This document shows positions 27,257 to 36,170 of a stretch of 64,000 bases of DNA, in pieces. Position 1 is the stretch's first letter. The number at the start of each line of letters is the position of its first letter. The notes beneath the pieces are model-generated. The model searched no databases, was not told where the DNA came from, and saw nothing but the letters and a program-made list of their open reading frames with translations. The position numbers and the translations under genes were made by a program. The stretch is from an uncultured Bacteroidia bacterium (GTDB lineage: Bacteria; Bacteroidota; Bacteroidia; Bacteroidales; Prolixibacteraceae): assembly GCA_903904515.1 (NCBI GenBank), contig CAIVCR010000073.1, positions 1-64,000 on the forward strand, read 5' to 3'.

Positions 27257-29150
27257 TTAAGATAAAAATAATGAATAAAAGAATTCCTGCCACCATAGCA
27301 AAGAAGTAAAAACTCATGATGCCCTGCTGTAGTTTGCGTACCTGGTCTCCAAGCTTCGAAGTGAGTATTCCAATTTCGTCAATAATTGGATCAAGCACTT
27401 TGATTTCAATCTGTTTGAAGAAAAAATCGGAAAGAAAGCCGAATGGTTTCTCAAAAAGGGTCGCATAGATTTGGTCAATATAGAACTTATTGGAAATCGC
27501 TTTGGCAAACACCGATTGTGACTCTTTATCACCGGCGGGTATTACCGATTTTTTCACATAGGTGCGGTAAGCCATAAAAATAATGAATCCAAGAAGGGCG
27601 AGTGAGGCTGCAATTAAACCTATTTCCGTGGAAGCACCCATCTCTTCAGTCACTTTAGAGGTGATGGCTTTGTGCAAAAAGTCGCTAAATCCTGATTCAC
27701 CTCCAAAAAGAGATGGAATATTCAGGAATCCGCCAAATACGGCCAAAATACTCAGGATGATTAGCGGAATAGTCATTACACGCGGCGATTCATGCGGATG
27801 TGCCGTATCAAGCCGCTGGTTTCCAAAGAAAACCAGATATAATAATCGGAACATATAAAAGCAGGTGATCAAGGCACCACCCAGTGCTAAAATATAGAGT
27901 ATCGGACTGCTTTCAAAGGCATGATTAAGTATCAGATCTTTACTGAAGAAGCCGGAGAATGGCGGGATTCCGCTGATCGCCAGGGTACCTGCTAAAAAAG
28001 TCAGGTAGGTAATTGGCATTTTCTTTCGAAGACCACCCATCTTCCGGATATCCTGCTCTCCCCCCATGGCGTGGATAATGCTTCCCGCACCGAGGAAAAG
28101 TAATGCTTTGAAAAACGCATGGGTTGTAAGATGAAATACAGCACTTGAATATGCTCCCAACCCAAGAGCCAAAAACATATATCCCAATTGAGAGACCGTA
28201 GAATAGGCAAGGACTTTTTTAATATCATTCTGTCTTAATCCGATTATCGCGGCAAAAATTGCGGTAGCCAGCCCAAGACCGATCATTATATTGAGTGTTA
28301 TGGGGGCCAGATTATAGAGTATGCTCGAACGGGCAATCATATATATTCCAGCCGTCACCATCGTTGCAGCATGGATCAAAGCCGAGACGGGAGTAGGACC
28401 GGCCATCGCATCGGGTAACCAGGTGTAAAGGGGGATCTGGGCACTCTTCCCAACGGCTCCGACAAGGAGTAAAATTGTAATCAGGGTGATTAACGGGGCG
28501 CCAGCTTGTAAAGTAGCTGCCTGTGTAAAGACCTCCGTAAAGCTCACCGACTTAAAGGTGAAGAAGAGAAGGATAATTCCAAGGATAAAACCCAAATCAC
28601 CGATCCTGTTCATCACAAAGGCTTTACGCGCCGCATAATTAAATTCAGGATTTTTAAACCAGAAGCCAATCAGCAGGTATGAACAGAACCCAACGCCTTC
28701 CCAACCAATAAACAGAATCAGGTAGTTTGCCCCCATCACTAAGAGCAACATGCTGAAAGTAAACAGATTCATCTGGGCAAAAAATGAATTTACCCGTTCA
28801 TCATCGTGCATGTAGCCGATTGAATAGATATGAATCAGCGCCCCGACACCAGTAACAATCAACATCATGGTGATCGATAAATGGTCAATCAGAAACGCAA
28901 ATGGAATCTTCATATCACCGGCTGAAATCCAGTTAAAAAGGGTAATTGTCGCTGATTCCTGTCCTGAAGAACGTAGGGTGAAAAATAAAAACAGCGAAGT
29001 AAGAAACGAGAGTGCCACCATCGTACTGGCAAGGATACCAGCCTGATTATGCTTCAACCGGTTTTTGCCCAGTCCGGTTATCAGGAAACCCAACAAGGGA
29101 AAGGCAGGAACGAGCCAGGCAAGTGTAATATAAGGAATTGATGCTACCAT
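27249..29150 (-). CDS. nuoL: NADH-quinone oxidoreductase subunit L
   Basis: 633 residues, the distal proton-pumping subunit with the long C-terminal lateral helix. Motifs: LFIGWEGVGFCSYLLIGFW, AQIPLYTWLPDAMAGPTPVSALIHAATMV and DIKKVLAYSTVSQLG. The residues after about 490 form the amphipathic lateral helix and final anchor. It overlaps nuoK by 7 bp. Confidence 0.97.
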   Translation of the reverse strand: MVASIPYITLAWLVPAFPLLGFLITGLGKNRLKHNQAGILASTMVALSFLTSLFLFFTLRSSGQESATITLFNWISAGDMKIPFAFLIDHLSITMMLIVTGVGALIHIYSIGYMHDDERVNSFFAQMNLFTFSMLLLVMGANYLILFIGWEGVGFCSYLLIGFWFKNPEFNYAARKAFVMNRIGDLGFILGIILLFFTFKSVSFTEVFTQAATLQAGAPLITLITILLLVGAVGKSAQIPLYTWLPDAMAGPTPVSALIHAATMVTAGIYMIARSSILYNLAPITLNIMIGLGLATAIFAAIIGLRQNDIKKVLAYSTVSQLGYMFLALGLGAYSSAVFHLTTHAFFKALLFLGAGSIIHAMGGEQDIRKMGGLRKKMPITYLTFLAGTLAISGIPPFSGFFSKDLILNHAFESSPILYILALGGALITCFYMFRLLYLVFFGNQRLDTAHPHESPRVMTIPLIILSILAVFGGFLNIPSLFGGESGFSDFLHKAITSKVTEEMGASTEIGLIAASLALLGFIIFMAYRTYVKKSVIPAGDKESQSVFAKAISNKFYIDQIYATLFEKPFGFLSDFFFKQIEIKVLDPIIDEIGILTSKLGDQVRKLQQGIMSFYFFAMVAGILLFIIFILIV

Positions 29151-29473
29151 TTCAACCGGTTCAAAAGGTTAATATCTACAGAATCCACATTACGCTTCAT
29201 CATCACTACAATTGATAAGCCGATGGCAATTTCAGCAGCAGCTACAATCATGATAAAAAATACAAAGACCTGTCCGGCAGGATCGGAGTGATAAGCCGAA
29301 AAGGCGGTAAGCAGCAGGTTGACCGAATTAAACATTAATTCGAGGCACATCAGGATGGCTATTGTGTTTCTCCGGAATAAAACGCCCATCATGCCGATGC
29401 TGAAAAGGGCAACGCTCAACCCGATGTAATTCTCCAACGGGATAAGCTGTATGGCGGATGAGATCTCTTTCAT
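29144..29473 (-). CDS. nuoK: NADH-quinone oxidoreductase subunit K
   Basis: 109 residues with three membrane helices. The conserved glutamates lie in MCLELMFNSVNL and AAAEIAIGLSIVV. Its start codon directly abuts the 7-bp repeat array that bounds the inserted S23-type element, so any translational coupling to nuoJ is broken here. Confidence 0.96.
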   Translation of the reverse strand: MKEISSAIQLIPLENYIGLSVALFSIGMMGVLFRRNTIAILMCLELMFNSVNLLLTAFSAYHSDPAGQVFVFFIMIVAAAEIAIGLSIVVMMKRNVDSVDINLLNRLKW

Positions 29474-29908
29474 AGTTATAAGTTATAAGTTATGAATTAT
29501 AAGTGTTGTTTTTGGAAGTGATTATTGCGCTTCGTAACATCTTTAATAATTCAATTGCGTCGTTATTAATATTTTCAAATTCTTGTTCATTTAAATAATT
29601 TGCTTCTTTTAGCAACTCGATCCAATACATTGATTCGTCACACTCTTTCTGCGAAATACTCATTTTATGTATAAAATCCTTTTTGCTCTCCGCATTTTGC
29701 GCTTCACGAACCATTGCGCCAATTGAGGTTCCACTTCTCAAAAGTTGCTTACTAATTATATACTCCTTTTTTTCATCTACCAAAAACTGGTACAGTTTAA
29801 TTATGCGAACAGCAAACTTGAAGCTTTTATCTTTCAATATACTCTTCCGTTCACTCATAACTCATAACTCAAAACTAATAACTCATAATTTATAACTCCT
29901 AACTCCTA
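29474..29908 (-). mobile_element. IVS-like element: S23-type ORF between inverted heptad repeat arrays
   Basis: The left boundary (29474-29508) is five 7-bp units on AGTTATA; the right (29853-29908) is eight units on ACTCATA. The two are inverted and partly complementary, so an RNA could fold into a long imperfect stem with the ORF in its loop, the architecture of intervening sequences in 23S rRNA. Here the element sits exactly between nuoJ and nuoK. The ORF's start codon (29856-29858) and stop codon (29490-29492), and the nuoJ stop (29906-29908), lie inside the arrays. No transposase is present; mobility is inferred from architecture only. Confidence 0.6.
29490..29858 (-). CDS. four-helix-bundle protein (23S rRNA intervening-sequence/S23 family)
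   Basis: 122 residues, the usual length for this family. The recognisable core runs from DKSFKFAVRIIKLY through LLRSGTSIGAMVREAQNAESKKDFIHKM and ISQKECDESMYWIELL to IELLKMLRSAI. The family was first seen as ORFs inside excised 23S rRNA spacers; its function is unsettled, with nucleic-acid binding suspected. Here it lies on the same strand as nuo between nuoJ and nuoK. The last five residues are encoded by the left repeat array, which suggests the ORF and arrays moved or evolved as one unit. Confidence 0.88.
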   Translation of the reverse strand: MSERKSILKDKSFKFAVRIIKLYQFLVDEKKEYIISKQLLRSGTSIGAMVREAQNAESKKDFIHKMSISQKECDESMYWIELLKEANYLNEQEFENINNDAIELLKMLRSAIITSKNNTYNS

Positions 29909-30397
29909 AACGTCTTTCTTCCCAAACATAAGTGCCCCTACCATGGCAGAGATAAATAAGATGGATGATATTTCAAAAGGGAGCAAAAACTCGTTGAACA
30001 AAACTTTCCCGATTCCCGAAACCAGTCCGAAATCACTGGCAAAAGGATATTTCGCATGGATCTCGAATGTCTGGCGTGTTGCGGCCAACAGTACGAGGAA
30101 AAATATACCCCCGGTAATTACCGCAGAGACACGCGTAACTGTTGATTTACGCAGGATGATGGCTTTATTCAGATTCAGGAGCATAATCACAAAAAGGAAT
30201 AATACCATGATCGCACCGGTATACACAATAACATGAACTACAGCCAGGAATTGCGCATTCAGGAGAATATAGTGACCTGCCATCGCCAGAAAGCACACAA
30301 TCAGGTAAATAACATTGTTAATCGGATTCTTTGAGAATACAACCATCAATGCACAGATGATCATTATAGCAGAGAGGAAGTAAAATAGAAAGACCAT
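29906..30397 (-). CDS. nuoJ: NADH-quinone oxidoreductase subunit J
   Basis: 163 residues with five hydrophobic segments. The motif VVHVIVYTGAIMVLFLFVIMLLN is the pi-bulge helix region typical of NuoJ. It is followed downstream not by nuoK but by the inserted S23-type element, whose repeat provides its TAG stop. Confidence 0.95.
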   Translation of the reverse strand: MVFLFYFLSAIMIICALMVVFSKNPINNVIYLIVCFLAMAGHYILLNAQFLAVVHVIVYTGAIMVLFLFVIMLLNLNKAIILRKSTVTRVSAVITGGIFFLVLLAATRQTFEIHAKYPFASDFGLVSGIGKVLFNEFLLPFEISSILFISAMVGALMFGKKDV

Positions 30398-30422
30398 TTT
30401 ATTGTTGTTTTAAAAGTCAAAT

Positions 30423-30998
30423 TTATTTGTTGTGCGCATACCGTTTAACCAGTTTGAATTGATGCACAGCTTCTGTTTGCCGGGCTGAAATGTCAATCCT
30501 CAAATTCAGATCCAGTGGCTCAACCAGAATATCTTTTCCATAAACAAATGGTTTGCGTTCATATTGCGATGCCACGATACGGTCGGTGAGAAATATCGCC
30601 TCTTTGGGACAGGCATCTTCACAGTCACCACAAAAAATGCAGCGCAGCATATTAATTTCGTATACCGCTGCATATTTCTCTTCGCGGTAAAGATTTTCTT
30701 CTCCGGGTTTACGTTCAGCAGCCCGCATCGTGATTGCCTCGGCAGGACAGGCTACGGCGCACAATCCGCAGGCTGTGCATCGCTCACGCCCCTGGTCATC
30801 ACGTTTTAACACGTGTTGTCCGCGATAGACCTTACTGAATTCCCGCTTTTGTTCCGGGTAATTAATGGTCGCCTTCTTTCCGAAGAAATGACGTATAGTG
30901 ATAGACATCCCTTTGAAAATGGCAGGAAGATAGATCCACTCCATGAAGGTCATCTTCTTATCCGAAACCATTTTCGATCTGTTTGTTAATGTTTGCAT
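30423..30998 (-). CDS. nuoI: NADH-quinone oxidoreductase subunit I (2 x [4Fe-4S])
   Basis: 191 residues. Two ferredoxin motifs carry clusters N6a and N6b: Cys 74, 77, 80, 84 and Cys 120, 123, 126, 130 (with the usual cross-assignment of the fourth ligands). It relays electrons from the peripheral arm towards NuoB. The start could be any of three early Met codons; the first is used. Confidence 0.96.
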   Translation of the reverse strand: MQTLTNRSKMVSDKKMTFMEWIYLPAIFKGMSITIRHFFGKKATINYPEQKREFSKVYRGQHVLKRDDQGRERCTACGLCAVACPAEAITMRAAERKPGEENLYREEKYAAVYEINMLRCIFCGDCEDACPKEAIFLTDRIVASQYERKPFVYGKDILVEPLDLNLRIDISARQTEAVHQFKLVKRYAHNK

Positions 30999-31008
30999 GG
31001 CTTTCGGA

Positions 31009-32040
31009 TTACTTTAATTCGGTAAAGAAATAATAAATTCCTGTTGCAACGATGTTAAACATCGCCAATGGTATTAACCCTTTCCATCCCATGTTCATAA
31101 GCTGATCGTACCGAAACCGGGGCAGCGTCCAGCGAATCCACATAAAAAGGAAGATCAGTCCAAAAATCTTAATAAAGAAAAAGGCTGTTCCAAGTAAGGT
31201 TACGATATTGGGAGAGAGGCCGATCGAACCAATAAAAGGCATATTATAACCGCCAAAATAGAGCGTTGCAATAACGGCCGATGAGATAAACATATTGATG
31301 TATTCGGCAAAAAGATAAAAACCAAGCTTCATCGAGCTGTATTCGGTGTGGTATCCACCGATCAGTTCTGTTTCACATTCAGGGAGGTCAAAAGGTGCCC
31401 GGTTTGTTTCTGCGAATGCACAGGTTAAGAAGATCAGAAATCCCAGCGGCTGGTAGAAGATATTCCAGTGCAATCCATGTTGTTGAGAAACAATGTCATG
31501 CAGACTTAATGAGCCGGTGGTGAGAACAAGGGCAATAATCGACATTCCCATTGCCAATTCATAGCTGATCATTTGCGATGCTGCCCGGATAGCTCCCAGA
31601 AGTGCATATTTATTGTTCGAAGCCCACCCTCCGATCATAATGCCATAGACACCGATAGAGACCATGGCAAAAACATAGAGAATGCCAATGTTCAGATCAG
31701 CAACCTGGAGTGAAAATTCCCGACCTCCAATAGTCAGAGTTCCTCCCCACGGAATAACGACTCCTGTAAGTAATGCAGTGGTCATGGCAAGTGAAGGGCC
31801 AATAATAAAGAGGCTTCTGTTTGCAGTAAGGGGAATGATCTCCTCTTTCATAAACATCTTCAGTCCATCGGCCAACGGCTGTAAAAGCCCGAACGGACCG
31901 GCACGGTTCGGACCCCGGCGGTCCTGCATAAACGCAGCTACTTTTCGCTCACCATACGTCGAATACATGGCCACAACCAATGTGACCGCGAAAATGATGA
32001 TCAAAAAAACAGTTTTAAAAATTAGTTCTGTCAAATCCAT
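31009..32040 (-). CDS. nuoH: NADH-quinone oxidoreductase subunit H
   Basis: 343 residues, about eight membrane helices. The quinone-site segments are clear: ERKVAAFMQDRRGPNRAGPFG near the N-terminus and FAETNRAPFDLPECETELIGGYHTEY in the middle. It forms the quinone chamber with NuoB and NuoD. The gene starts 58 bp after nuoG and ends 10 bp before nuoI. Confidence 0.97.
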   Translation of the reverse strand: MDLTELIFKTVFLIIIFAVTLVVAMYSTYGERKVAAFMQDRRGPNRAGPFGLLQPLADGLKMFMKEEIIPLTANRSLFIIGPSLAMTTALLTGVVIPWGGTLTIGGREFSLQVADLNIGILYVFAMVSIGVYGIMIGGWASNNKYALLGAIRAASQMISYELAMGMSIIALVLTTGSLSLHDIVSQQHGLHWNIFYQPLGFLIFLTCAFAETNRAPFDLPECETELIGGYHTEYSSMKLGFYLFAEYINMFISSAVIATLYFGGYNMPFIGSIGLSPNIVTLLGTAFFFIKIFGLIFLFMWIRWTLPRFRYDQLMNMGWKGLIPLAMFNIVATGIYYFFTELK

Positions 32041-32098
32041 ATCAAATGGTTACGTTGCACCTGAATACCCTCAGGCTAAGATATTGAATATATGCATT

Positions 32099-33049
32099 TT
32101 ATTTTGAAACCCGAACCGACTTACCGGGACTTGTTTCATAATGATTCTGGGAAATTACCGAATGGCGTTCAATTGTTCTGGGCCCTTCGACAACCCAATC
32201 TTTTAACTCTTTCCTATCAAACCGGCAATCGTTGCAGATAAACTCTTCAACTTCACCGTATTTATCTTTTCTGCCGGTTACGCGAAGGATCTCCTCCCCT
32301 TTCATCCACAGTGCCACTTTACCGCTGCATTTTGAGCACTCGCGGTGCGCATCGAAAGGTTTAGTGAACCATACGCGGCTCTTAAACCGGAAGGTATTGT
32401 CGGTTAATGCGCCCACCGGGCAGACATCGATCATATTTCCGGAGAAGTCATTATCGACAGCATTAAGTATATGGGTGCTGATTTCTGAATGATCGCCACG
32501 CCCCAATACGCCATGCACCCTTTTATCGGTGATCTGATCGCCAACCATTACACACCGGTAACAGAGAATGCAGCGATTCATATTGAGTTTGATCTTATCG
32601 CCAATGTCGATTGGCTTAAATGTTCTCCGCTCCTCAACGGTACGTGTTTCCTGAATACCGTGGACATACGAGAGGTCCTGAAGGTGGCATTCCCCTGCCT
32701 GATCACAGACGGGACAGTCGAGCGGATGATTCACCAGCAGGAATTCGGTGATTGCCCGACGGCTCTCCATCGCTTCAGGAGATGTGGTATTTTGTACGAC
32801 CATTCCATCCTGAACCATAGTGCGGCAGGATGCAACCAGCTTAGGCATCGGACGGGGATCTTTGGCAGAGCCCTGAGAAACTTTCACGAGGCAGGTTCGG
32901 CACTTGCCTCCGCTCCCTTCGAGCTTTGAATAGTAGCACATAGCCGGAGGGACCACATGGCCACCAATCTTACGGGCAGCATTCATGATGGTTGTTCCGG
33001 CTTCTACCTCCACCTCAATATTATCGATGGTTACCTTTAAAAGGGGCAT
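32099..33049 (-). CDS. nuoG: NADH-quinone oxidoreductase subunit G, short form
   Basis: 316 residues instead of the 700-900 of enterobacterial NuoG. Clusters kept: N1b (Cys 38, 50, 53, 75), N3 (His 108, Cys 112, 115, 121) and N4 (Cys 160, 163, 166, 210). The molybdopterin-oxidoreductase half is absent, leaving only an N-terminal stub with two CxxC pairs (238/241 and 272/275). Short NuoG is usual in Bacteroidota, so this is not a truncation in this strain. It overlaps nuoF by 13 bp. Confidence 0.93.
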   Translation of the reverse strand: MPLLKVTIDNIEVEVEAGTTIMNAARKIGGHVVPPAMCYYSKLEGSGGKCRTCLVKVSQGSAKDPRPMPKLVASCRTMVQDGMVVQNTTSPEAMESRRAITEFLLVNHPLDCPVCDQAGECHLQDLSYVHGIQETRTVEERRTFKPIDIGDKIKLNMNRCILCYRCVMVGDQITDKRVHGVLGRGDHSEISTHILNAVDNDFSGNMIDVCPVGALTDNTFRFKSRVWFTKPFDAHRECSKCSGKVALWMKGEEILRVTGRKDKYGEVEEFICNDCRFDRKELKDWVVEGPRTIERHSVISQNHYETSPGKSVRVSK

Positions 33050-34338
33050 TTTTGTAGTTTTACGTGTTCTTCAAATTCTTCACGGAAATGACGGATTGCA
33101 CTGGCCACCGGCCATGCAGCAGCATCGCCAAGCGGGCAGATCGTATTCCCTTCCACATGTTTTGCAATATCAACAAGCAGGTCGATATCTTTCATCGTCC
33201 CCTGCCCGCCTTCAATTCGCATTAATATCTTTTCCATCCAGCTGGTCCCTTCGCGGCATGGACTGCACTGACCGCATGACTCATGACGATAGAACCTGGC
33301 AAAGGTAAGGAGGTTTTTTACAATGCAGGCCGTGTGATCCATAACGATAAAGCCTCCTGAACCCAGCATGGTACCGGTTTGAAATCCCCCTTCGGACAAT
33401 GATTCATAACTCATGAGGCGGGGTTCGCCGGCCGCAGTTTTCAGGATCAGATTTGCCGGAAGAATCGGCACAGATGAACCACCTGCAACCACTGCTTTCA
33501 GCTTGTTCCCGTTTCGGATTCCACCGCAATATTCGTCGCTGTAAATAAACTCTTCCACCGGAAGACCCAGTTCAATCTCATAGATGCCTGGCTTGTTGAT
33601 ATGACCACAGGCGGAAATAAGTTTTGTCCCTTTGCTGTTTCCAATTCCAATGGCCGAATAAGCTTCTCCGCCGTTATTTACGATCCAGGGAAGTGTGGCG
33701 ATTGTTTCCACATTATTCACAACTGTCGGAGAACCGTACAGACCCACGATAGCGGGAAACGGTGGTTTGATTCGCGGATTACCGCGCTTTCCTTCAAGCG
33801 ATTCGAGCAGAGCAGTCTCTTCACCGCAAATGTAGGCACCCGCTCCGGGATGACAATAAAGATCAAGCGAATAACCCGATCCCAGGATATTTTCCCCAAG
33901 GAAACCATTTTTATACGCCTCTGCAATTGCCTTTTCAATAATTCGCAATACATAAAAAAGCTCTCCGCGTATATATATGTATGCAGTATTGGCTCCCAGG
34001 GCATATGATCCCAGGATCATCCCTTCGATAAGCTGATGTGGATTGAGCTGACCAATATGCCGGTCTTTGAATGTTCCCGGTTCACTCTCATCGTAATTAC
34101 AAACCAGGTATTTTGCTTTTTGACTCTGTTTATCAATGAAACTCCATTTCATCCCGGTAGGGAAACCTGCACCACCACGACCTTTTAATCCCGATTTTTT
34201 CACCTCATCGGTGACCTCATCTGGCGAAAGGGTTTTCAAGGCCTTTTCAACCGCTGTATATCCACCCAGTTTCCTGTAAACCTGAATTTCAGCAAGACCA
34301 GGGACGTCAATATTTTTTAGTAATATCTGTGTTGCCAT
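33037..34338 (-). CDS. nuoF: NADH-quinone oxidoreductase subunit F (NADH/FMN-binding)
   Basis: 433 residues. The nucleotide/FMN site GRGGAGFPTGMKW is at 53-65 and YICGEETALLESLEG at about 169-183; cluster N3 ligands are Cys 355, 358, 361 and 401. It oxidises NADH in the cytoplasmic arm. It follows nuoE by 2 bp. Confidence 0.97.
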   Translation of the reverse strand: MATQILLKNIDVPGLAEIQVYRKLGGYTAVEKALKTLSPDEVTDEVKKSGLKGRGGAGFPTGMKWSFIDKQSQKAKYLVCNYDESEPGTFKDRHIGQLNPHQLIEGMILGSYALGANTAYIYIRGELFYVLRIIEKAIAEAYKNGFLGENILGSGYSLDLYCHPGAGAYICGEETALLESLEGKRGNPRIKPPFPAIVGLYGSPTVVNNVETIATLPWIVNNGGEAYSAIGIGNSKGTKLISACGHINKPGIYEIELGLPVEEFIYSDEYCGGIRNGNKLKAVVAGGSSVPILPANLILKTAAGEPRLMSYESLSEGGFQTGTMLGSGGFIVMDHTACIVKNLLTFARFYRHESCGQCSPCREGTSWMEKILMRIEGGQGTMKDIDLLVDIAKHVEGNTICPLGDAAAWPVASAIRHFREEFEEHVKLQKCPF

Positions 34339-34340
34339 CG

Positions 34341-34874
34341 TTACAGGTAAGGGTTTGTATGCGAAATTTTATTTTCGCGTTTCCATTGTTCAAGCAGATT
34401 ATCTGCCTTCTCGGGTGTGAGGTTTTCGTGATATTCGGTTCCGACCTGAATTACCGGTGCATTCCCGCAGGCAGCGAGACATTCGACCGTTTTAAGGGTG
34501 AACTTGCCATCAGCCGTTGTTTCGCCAGGTTTAATCCCTAGTCGCGTTTCAAAATGGGCAATGATTTTTTCTGCCCCGTTTAACCAGCAGGGTCCCGTAT
34601 GACAAACTTCAATCACACAGTTTCCAACAGGCTTAAGATTAAACATGCTGTAAAATGAGGCAACCTCATAGACTTCAATCGGTAAAATATCGAGTAAAGT
34701 GGCGACATAATCCATCATCTCAGGACTAAGCCAGCCGCTATTTTCTGATTGGGCAATATGCAATACGGGTAACAGGGCAGATTTTTGCCTCCCCTGCGGA
34801 TACCGTTTAATAATCTGATTTACCAGATCAAGTGTTTCACGATTAAATTCAGGTATGTTATTCTTTTCCTGCAT
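34341..34874 (-). CDS. nuoE: NADH-quinone oxidoreductase subunit E ([2Fe-2S])
   Basis: 177 residues, thioredoxin-like fold. Cluster N1a ligands are Cys 91, Cys 96, Cys 132 and Cys 136 (CHTGPC and CLAAC). It pairs with NuoF in the NADH dehydrogenase module. Confidence 0.96.
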   Translation of the reverse strand: MQEKNNIPEFNRETLDLVNQIIKRYPQGRQKSALLPVLHIAQSENSGWLSPEMMDYVATLLDILPIEVYEVASFYSMFNLKPVGNCVIEVCHTGPCWLNGAEKIIAHFETRLGIKPGETTADGKFTLKTVECLAACGNAPVIQVGTEYHENLTPEKADNLLEQWKRENKISHTNPYL

Positions 34875-34903
34875 TATTTTCTGTTTTCATTTTTTTATTG
34901 TGG

Positions 34904-34923
34904 AGACGTTGCATGCAACGTCT
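34904..34923. repeat. 20-bp perfect palindrome between nuoE and nuoD
   Basis: AGACGTTGCA followed by its exact reverse complement, extendable to about 15 bp per arm with G-U pairs. It resembles a palindrome dispersed in many bacterial genomes (GAGACGTTGCATGCAACGTC type). It lies in the 60-bp nuoD-nuoE spacer and could act as an mRNA hairpin. Confidence 0.7.
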
Positions 34924-34934
34924 TTACAAATTGA

Positions 34935-36170
34935 TTATGCATCCAATTCACCTGCAATTACATTCATCGAACTCATGGTAAGAATTGCATCGGATAACAT
35001 ATTTCCCTGGACCATTTCGGGATATGCCTGATAATAAATAAAACAAGGACGGCGGAAATGGAGTCTCGAGGCGGTTCGTCCGCCATCACTTACCAGATAA
35101 TACCCTAATTCGCCGTTGGCAGCCTCTATGGCGTGGTAAACCTCTCCGACAGGAATATCGGTTTCGCCCATCACGATTTTAAAGTGCCAGATCAGCGCCT
35201 CCATATTGTTGTATACTTTTTCTTTAGGTGGGAGTACAAATCGCGGATCACTCGCGTAATAGGTCTCCTTGTCCTCCATTATGTCAAGCTTATCCAATGC
35301 TTGTTGAATAATGCTCATGCTTTGCTTCATCTCTTCCTGACGGACCATAAAGCGGTCGTAAGTATCGCCGCTTTGTCCAACCGGAACAATAAAGTCAAAC
35401 TCTTCATACGAACAATAGGGGTTCATCACCCTAACGTCGTAATCCAGCCCGCAGGCGCGCAGGTTAGGACCTGTAAATCCATAGGCCAGGGCGCGGTCAA
35501 GCGGGAAAGGTCCCACATTTACGGTACGGTCCATAAAGATCCTGTTCCTCGCGAGCAGGGTCTCAAATTCTTTTAATTTTGCTGGAAATGTTTTTAGAAA
35601 ATAGCGGATTTTCTCCCATGCCTTAGCGCTGAAATTGCGTTCAAAACCGCCGATCCGTCCCATGTTGGTTGTGAGTCGTGATCCGCAGATCTCTTCATAA
35701 ATTTCATAAATGAATTCCCGGTCCTGGAAGATGTAGGTGAATCCGGTGAGAGCTCCGCTGTCAACACCAATCACACTGTTACAAATAATATGATCGGCAA
35801 TACGCGCAAGCTCCATTATCACGATACGAAGGTAATCAACACGCTTGGGTGTTTCAATTCCCAGTAATTTCTCTACAGTCATGTGCCATCCCATATTATT
35901 CAGGGGAGAGGAACAATAATTTAACCGGTCGGTGAGCGGGGTAACCTGGTAAAAAGGGCGCCGTTCAGCTATTTTTTCAAATGCGCGATGTATGTAACCA
36001 ATTGTTTGCTCAGTACTTACAATAAATTCACCATCCATAAGCATAACATTTTGAAAAACGCCATGCGTAGCCGGATGGGTAGGGCCAACGTTGAGCGTAT
36101 TATACTCCTTTGGCTCTTCCGTTTTGACTATGTCTTTATCCCAATAATCGGTATTTACTCCTTTTGCCAT
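34935..36170 (-). CDS. nuoD: NADH-quinone oxidoreductase subunit D (49-kDa homologue)
   Basis: 411 residues. The N-terminal LNVGPTHPATHG loop with the quinone-site histidine, and the segments RVDYLRIVIMELARIADH and GYYLVSDGGRTASRLHFRRPCF, mark this subunit. It is a stand-alone NuoD, not a NuoCD fusion. The 138-bp spacer before it, after nuoC, carries heptad repeats. Confidence 0.97.
   Translation of the reverse strand: MAKGVNTDYWDKDIVKTEEPKEYNTLNVGPTHPATHGVFQNVMLMDGEFIVSTEQTIGYIHRAFEKIAERRPFYQVTPLTDRLNYCSSPLNNMGWHMTVEKLLGIETPKRVDYLRIVIMELARIADHIICNSVIGVDSGALTGFTYIFQDREFIYEIYEEICGSRLTTNMGRIGGFERNFSAKAWEKIRYFLKTFPAKLKEFETLLARNRIFMDRTVNVGPFPLDRALAYGFTGPNLRACGLDYDVRVMNPYCSYEEFDFIVPVGQSGDTYDRFMVRQEEMKQSMSIIQQALDKLDIMEDKETYYASDPRFVLPPKEKVYNNMEALIWHFKIVMGETDIPVGEVYHAIEAANGELGYYLVSDGGRTASRLHFRRPCFIYYQAYPEMVQGNMLSDAILTMSSMNVIAGELDA

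Noticed and set aside
29490-29858. S23-type ORF as evidence of a nearby 23S rRNA gene
   Set aside because: No rRNA-like sequence lies on either side; both flanks are intact complex I genes.
32489-32929. 146-codon plus-strand ORF across nuoG
   Set aside because: Antisense shadow; its cysteines and histidines come from the complementary strand of the cluster-binding motifs.
32099-33049. nuoG as a frameshifted or truncated gene
   Set aside because: The frame is intact, all N1b, N3 and N4 ligands are present, and short NuoG is normal in Bacteroidota.
35133-35576. 147-codon plus-strand ORF across nuoD
   Set aside because: Antisense shadow of a conserved gene; no domain-like sequence.
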